Source: Oscillospiraceae bacterium
GTDB lineage: Bacteria; Bacillota_A; Clostridia; Oscillospirales; Oscillospiraceae
Assembly (NCBI GenBank): GCA_017455225.1
Contig: JAFTBL010000099.1
Coordinates: 1 to 8,001, forward strand
DNA length: 8,001 nucleotides
Direction of reading: 5' to 3'
Both the position numbers and the translations under genes were made by a program. Numbering within the stretch: the first letter of the stretch is position 1; the number at the start of each line of letters is the position of its first letter. Under the pieces are notes generated by a model, which saw nothing but the letters and a program-made list of their open reading frames with translations, had not been told where the DNA came from and ran no database searches. Shown here piece after piece: positions 5,989-8,001 of this stretch.

Positions 5989-6072
5989 TCAACCCTCTTC
6001 CCTTCTGGCGGAGATGTTGCTGATGTCCTCCATGCTGCCGCCGCCGGTCAGATTGGTGTAGTCCACCAGCTC
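5989..6072 (-). pseudogene. Possible C-terminal tail of a lost minus-strand gene (unidentified)
   Basis: On the minus strand a 27-codon open segment reads ELVDYTNLTGGGSMEDIS, continues for nine more residues and ends in TGA at 5989-5991. Immediately upstream are two consecutive TAG codons (6073-6078), where the sequence becomes the antisense of the transporter remnant. The tail has balanced, protein-like composition but I cannot assign it to a family, and 27 codons could be open by chance. It is best explained as the end of a gene whose body was removed by a deletion or rearrangement at about 6062-6072. Confidence 0.3.
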
Positions 6073-6220
6073 CTACTATGCGGTATCCCCGTTCATCGGC
6101 GTGCTGCTGGCGCTGCTTTTGTTCCGCGAAATGCCCGGCCCCCTGTTCTGGGTCGCGCTGGCGGTGATGGCGGCAGGCATCTGCCTCAACGTAGCGGACA
6201 CCCGGCGCGCCTCCGCCTGA
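6062..6220 (+). pseudogene. C-terminal remnant of an EamA/DMT-family transporter
   Basis: The plus strand encodes 52 residues before the TGA at 6218-6220. They begin STSSYYAVSPFIGVLLALLL, continue with FREMPGPLFWVALAVMAAG and end with a short hydrophilic tail. This is the hallmark end of drug/metabolite (EamA/DMT) transporters: a YYAVAPF-like segment, a hydrophobic helix, a short F-R-E loop and a last helix. A normal protein has about 290 residues and ten helices; only the final two remain. An in-frame TAG at 6059-6061 and non-homologous sequence upstream show the rest is gone, and no start or ribosome site is seen. It is the only plus-strand coding trace in the window and ends 7 nt before the shared terminator hairpin, which was probably its own terminator. 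It is presumably non-functional. Confidence 0.75.
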
Positions 6221-6227
6221 CGGCATG

Positions 6228-6257
6228 AAAAAGCAGCGGCTTGTGCCGCTGCTTTTT
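6228..6257. terminator. Bidirectional intrinsic terminator
   Basis: GCAGCGGC (6233-6240) and GCCGCTGC (6245-6252) form a perfect 8-bp stem around TTGT, flanked by five As on one side and six Ts on the other. It therefore reads as a terminator on both strands. On the minus strand it lies 3 nt after the ROK gene stop; on the plus strand it lies 7 nt after the stop of the transporter remnant. It separates the ROK unit from the isomerase unit. Confidence 0.9.
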
Positions 6258-6260
6258 TGT

Positions 6261-7640
6261 TTACCCGAGCTCCGGCAGACTGGCCGCTGCCACCGACTGA
6301 CCCAGCCGGCGGGTGTTTTCATCCGGCAGCATGACCTGCACCTGCCCGGCCAGCGCCGGGAATTCCGCCGCCAGCACCGCGCGGCACCGATCCAGGATCA
6401 CCTCGCCGCCCTTGCCGGACATGACCCGCCCCAGCACCATCAGCCGGCGGATGTCGTAAAACCGGCAGTAGAGCTGCAGCGTGTAGGCCAAAAACGTGCC
6501 GATGTCGGCGAAGATCTGCCGGGCGCGGGGATCGTCCCGCTCCATCAGCTCCTGCACCGCCTTCAGCTTCTCCGCCGGGGTCAGCGCGCCGTCCACCGCG
6601 ATGCCCGCCTTGATCGCCAGACGGTTCACCGCGTCCTGGGAGAAATATTGGCTGCCTACGCCGATATCCCCCGACCACTCGTCCTGTGCCGCCGTTTCCT
6701 GCAGATCCACCGGCGCAAACGCCAGCTCGTTCGCCCAGCCCAGCACGTTGCGTTTTTGGTTTACATAACCCACCGCCTCGCTGGTGCCCATGGCAAGGCC
6801 CATAACGCAGCCGCAGTCCATGCCCATGGCGCCCGCCAGCGCCGACACGTCGCCGTCGTTGGCCACCACGATGGGTACGTCCCCGATCTCCGCCGCCGCC
6901 CGGTCGTAGGTGGTCTTCACCTCTGCCCAGCGGCTGCGGGGCACTGTGTAGAAAATGCTGGACACCATGGGCGCGTTGCCCACGAACACGCCGGCGGAAG
7001 ACACGCCGATGGCGTCCACCCGGGGCATTTTGGACGCGGCGGTGCGGAAGGCGGTCACAATCTCGCCGTACTGGTAGGCGGGGTCGGGCTCCGTCTTGGG
7101 GTGCCAGACCACCTCCTCGGAATAGACGCACTCGCCGTCGATCACCGCGGAGACCTTGCGGTCGGAGCCGCCGGCGTCGAAGCCGATGCGGCAGCCCTCC
7201 AGATGCCCGCCGATGGCCCGGGGCGATTCGTTGGGGGCGGGGCACTCCGAAAGGGACAGGCACACCACCTCAAAGGGGCGCTCGTATACGTTTTGATAAA
7301 AATCCACGTCAAAGGCGCGGTCGCCGGAGGGAGCGAAGGCTCTTTGCAGCTCCTCCCCCAGCGCGCCGCAGCCGCACAGGTAGATCCGCCAGCCGCCCAC
7401 CGACCACAGCAGGAACTTCACGTACCGCTCCAGAAAGCGGCGGTCGGCCTGCGCCATCTCAGGCGTGCCGTAGATGGCGGCGCGGCGGACGGTGATCTGT
7501 CCTCCCTCCCGCTCCACAGCCACGGCAACGGGCTGCTTCGCGCCCCGGAGATACGACTCCATCCACACGCCAAAGGGAATAAAGCCGTCGTCCAGCACGG
7601 GACGGCAGTTGATTTGATACTCGATTCCCAGATAGTTCAT
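6261..7640 (-). CDS. ROK family protein with about 150-residue N-terminal extension
   Basis: The 459-residue protein has a ROK (sugar kinase/ASKHA fold) core from about residue 145: FDAGGSDRKVSAVIDGE (154-170) is the first phosphate loop, IVVANDGDVSALAGAMGM (257-274) holds the likely catalytic aspartate D262, and GLAMGTSEAVGYV (281-293) is the second phosphate loop. ELAF (305-308) occupies the place of the ROK GE-x-GH motif, and the usual CxCGxxGCxE zinc cluster is absent. Residues 1-145 form an extension with no motif I can name. No helix-turn-helix is obvious, so an enzyme is more likely than a repressor. ROK kinases phosphorylate glucose, fructose, N-acetylglucosamine or N-acetylmannosamine. 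The start is the ATG at 7638-7640, with GGGAAAGGAG 5 nt upstream. It follows the NahK-like gene by 19 nt, which suggests shared hexose or amino-sugar metabolism. Confidence 0.85.
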   Translation of the reverse strand: MNYLGIEYQINCRPVLDDGFIPFGVWMESYLRGAKQPVAVAVEREGGQITVRRAAIYGTPEMAQADRRFLERYVKFLLWSVGGWRIYLCGCGALGEELQRAFAPSGDRAFDVDFYQNVYERPFEVVCLSLSECPAPNESPRAIGGHLEGCRIGFDAGGSDRKVSAVIDGECVYSEEVVWHPKTEPDPAYQYGEIVTAFRTAASKMPRVDAIGVSSAGVFVGNAPMVSSIFYTVPRSRWAEVKTTYDRAAAEIGDVPIVVANDGDVSALAGAMGMDCGCVMGLAMGTSEAVGYVNQKRNVLGWANELAFAPVDLQETAAQDEWSGDIGVGSQYFSQDAVNRLAIKAGIAVDGALTPAEKLKAVQELMERDDPRARQIFADIGTFLAYTLQLYCRFYDIRRLMVLGRVMSGKGGEVILDRCRAVLAAEFPALAGQVQVMLPDENTRRLGQSVAAASLPELG

Positions 7641-7659
7641 TGCGTCTCCTTTCCCGCCG

Positions 7660-8001
7660 TTACCGCCGTGCGCAGGCGGCGGCGCAGAGGCGGACGATCT
7701 CCTGCATTTCCGTCCACTTGCGTTCCATGTCCTCCGCCAGCTTCAGCTGGGTGCGGCAGCGGATCAGATTGTGGTCGGGATATTTGACGTGGAAATACTT
7801 GTCGCCGTTGAGATAGTCCGCCAGAAAGCGGCTGCCGCACTCCAGCGTCATCAGCTTGGCGCCCAGAGGCAGCGTTTCGATCTCCTTGTCCGTCAGTCTG
7901 GAACCGCACTGGGACAAAAAGCCCTCCGTGTAGGCGCGGAACAGGGTCAGCGACAGGCGCACCTTGGACAGATCCTGCTCGTCCTCCGCCGCCGTGGAGG
8001 C
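7660..8001 (-). CDS. APH/NahK-like phosphotransferase (C-terminal part)
   Basis: The frame is open to the right edge and encodes the last 113 residues. The visible part, LSKVRLSLTLFRAYTEGF, then LECGSRFLADYLNGDKYF, then RCRTQLKLAEDMERKW, is characteristic of the C-terminal helices of the aminoglycoside-phosphotransferase-fold sugar kinases related to N-acetylhexosamine 1-kinase (NahK), which phosphorylate GlcNAc or GalNAc at C1 in salvage from glycans. The catalytic HxD and DxD motifs lie outside the window, so the substrate is not confirmed. The GTG at 7962 is an internal valine, not a start: conserved-looking coding continues upstream as AEDEQDLSK. The stop is TAA at 7660-7662, and it is co-directional with and close to the ROK gene. 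Confidence 0.75.
   Translation of the reverse strand, partial: ASTAAEDEQDLSKVRLSLTLFRAYTEGFLSQCGSRLTDKEIETLPLGAKLMTLECGSRFLADYLNGDKYFHVKYPDHNLIRCRTQLKLAEDMERKWTEMQEIVRLCAAACARR

Noticed and set aside
6225..7787. 520-codon open frame on the plus strand opposite the ROK gene
   Set aside because: It starts inside the terminator hairpin, is antisense to the ROK gene and has shadow-like composition with no recognisable domain.
7637..7909. 90-codon minus-strand frame overlapping the NahK-like gene
   Set aside because: It is an alternative frame of the NahK-like C-terminus, whose own frame shows clear family motifs.
1..8001. CRISPR arrays, tRNA or rRNA genes, insertion sequences
   Set aside because: I saw no regularly spaced repeats, no cloverleaf or rRNA-like stretches, and no transposase or terminal inverted repeats.

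Overview
The window is about 8 kb of GC-rich DNA. Every intact gene lies on the minus strand, so transcription runs from high to low coordinates. GC-rich codons, AAAGGAG-type ribosome binding sites, 17-27 nt gene gaps and short GC hairpins with T-tracts suggest a high-GC Clostridia (Oscillospiraceae-like gut Firmicute). That placement is an inference; no ribosomal or housekeeping marker is present.

In transcription order: (1) 8001-6261 holds the C-terminal end of an APH/NahK-like sugar kinase and a ROK-family protein with a long N-terminal extension, closed by a hairpin terminator at 6228-6257. (2) 6220-5797 has no intact gene. It holds the C-terminal remnant of an EamA/DMT transporter on the plus strand, abutting an unidentified open C-terminal tail on the minus strand, then two palindromes, a sigma70-type promoter and a 21-bp-spaced direct repeat in the leader. 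(3) 5796-1479 is a four-gene unit: a SIS-domain sugar-phosphate isomerase-like protein, a triose-phosphate-isomerase-like protein (archaeal-type motifs), an internal hairpin terminator, an FGGY carbohydrate kinase and an M81 (MlrC-like) metallohydrolase, ended by a strong terminator. (4) 1407-1 is a second unit with its own consensus promoter, a leader carrying a 32-bp palindrome and a hairpin, an amidohydrolase-2-type hydrolase, and the start of a second TIM-like protein, paralogous to the first, which runs off the window.

Taken together, units 3 and 4 look like one catabolic locus. Two metal-dependent hydrolases could release or open a substrate, the FGGY kinase could phosphorylate the sugar, and three isomerase-like proteins (one SIS, two TIM-like) could rearrange the sugar phosphate toward central metabolism. 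I do not recognise this exact combination as a described pathway. No transporter, dehydrogenase, aldolase or regulator gene is visible, so the substrate is unknown. The ROK/NahK-like unit is probably a separate amino-sugar or hexose function.
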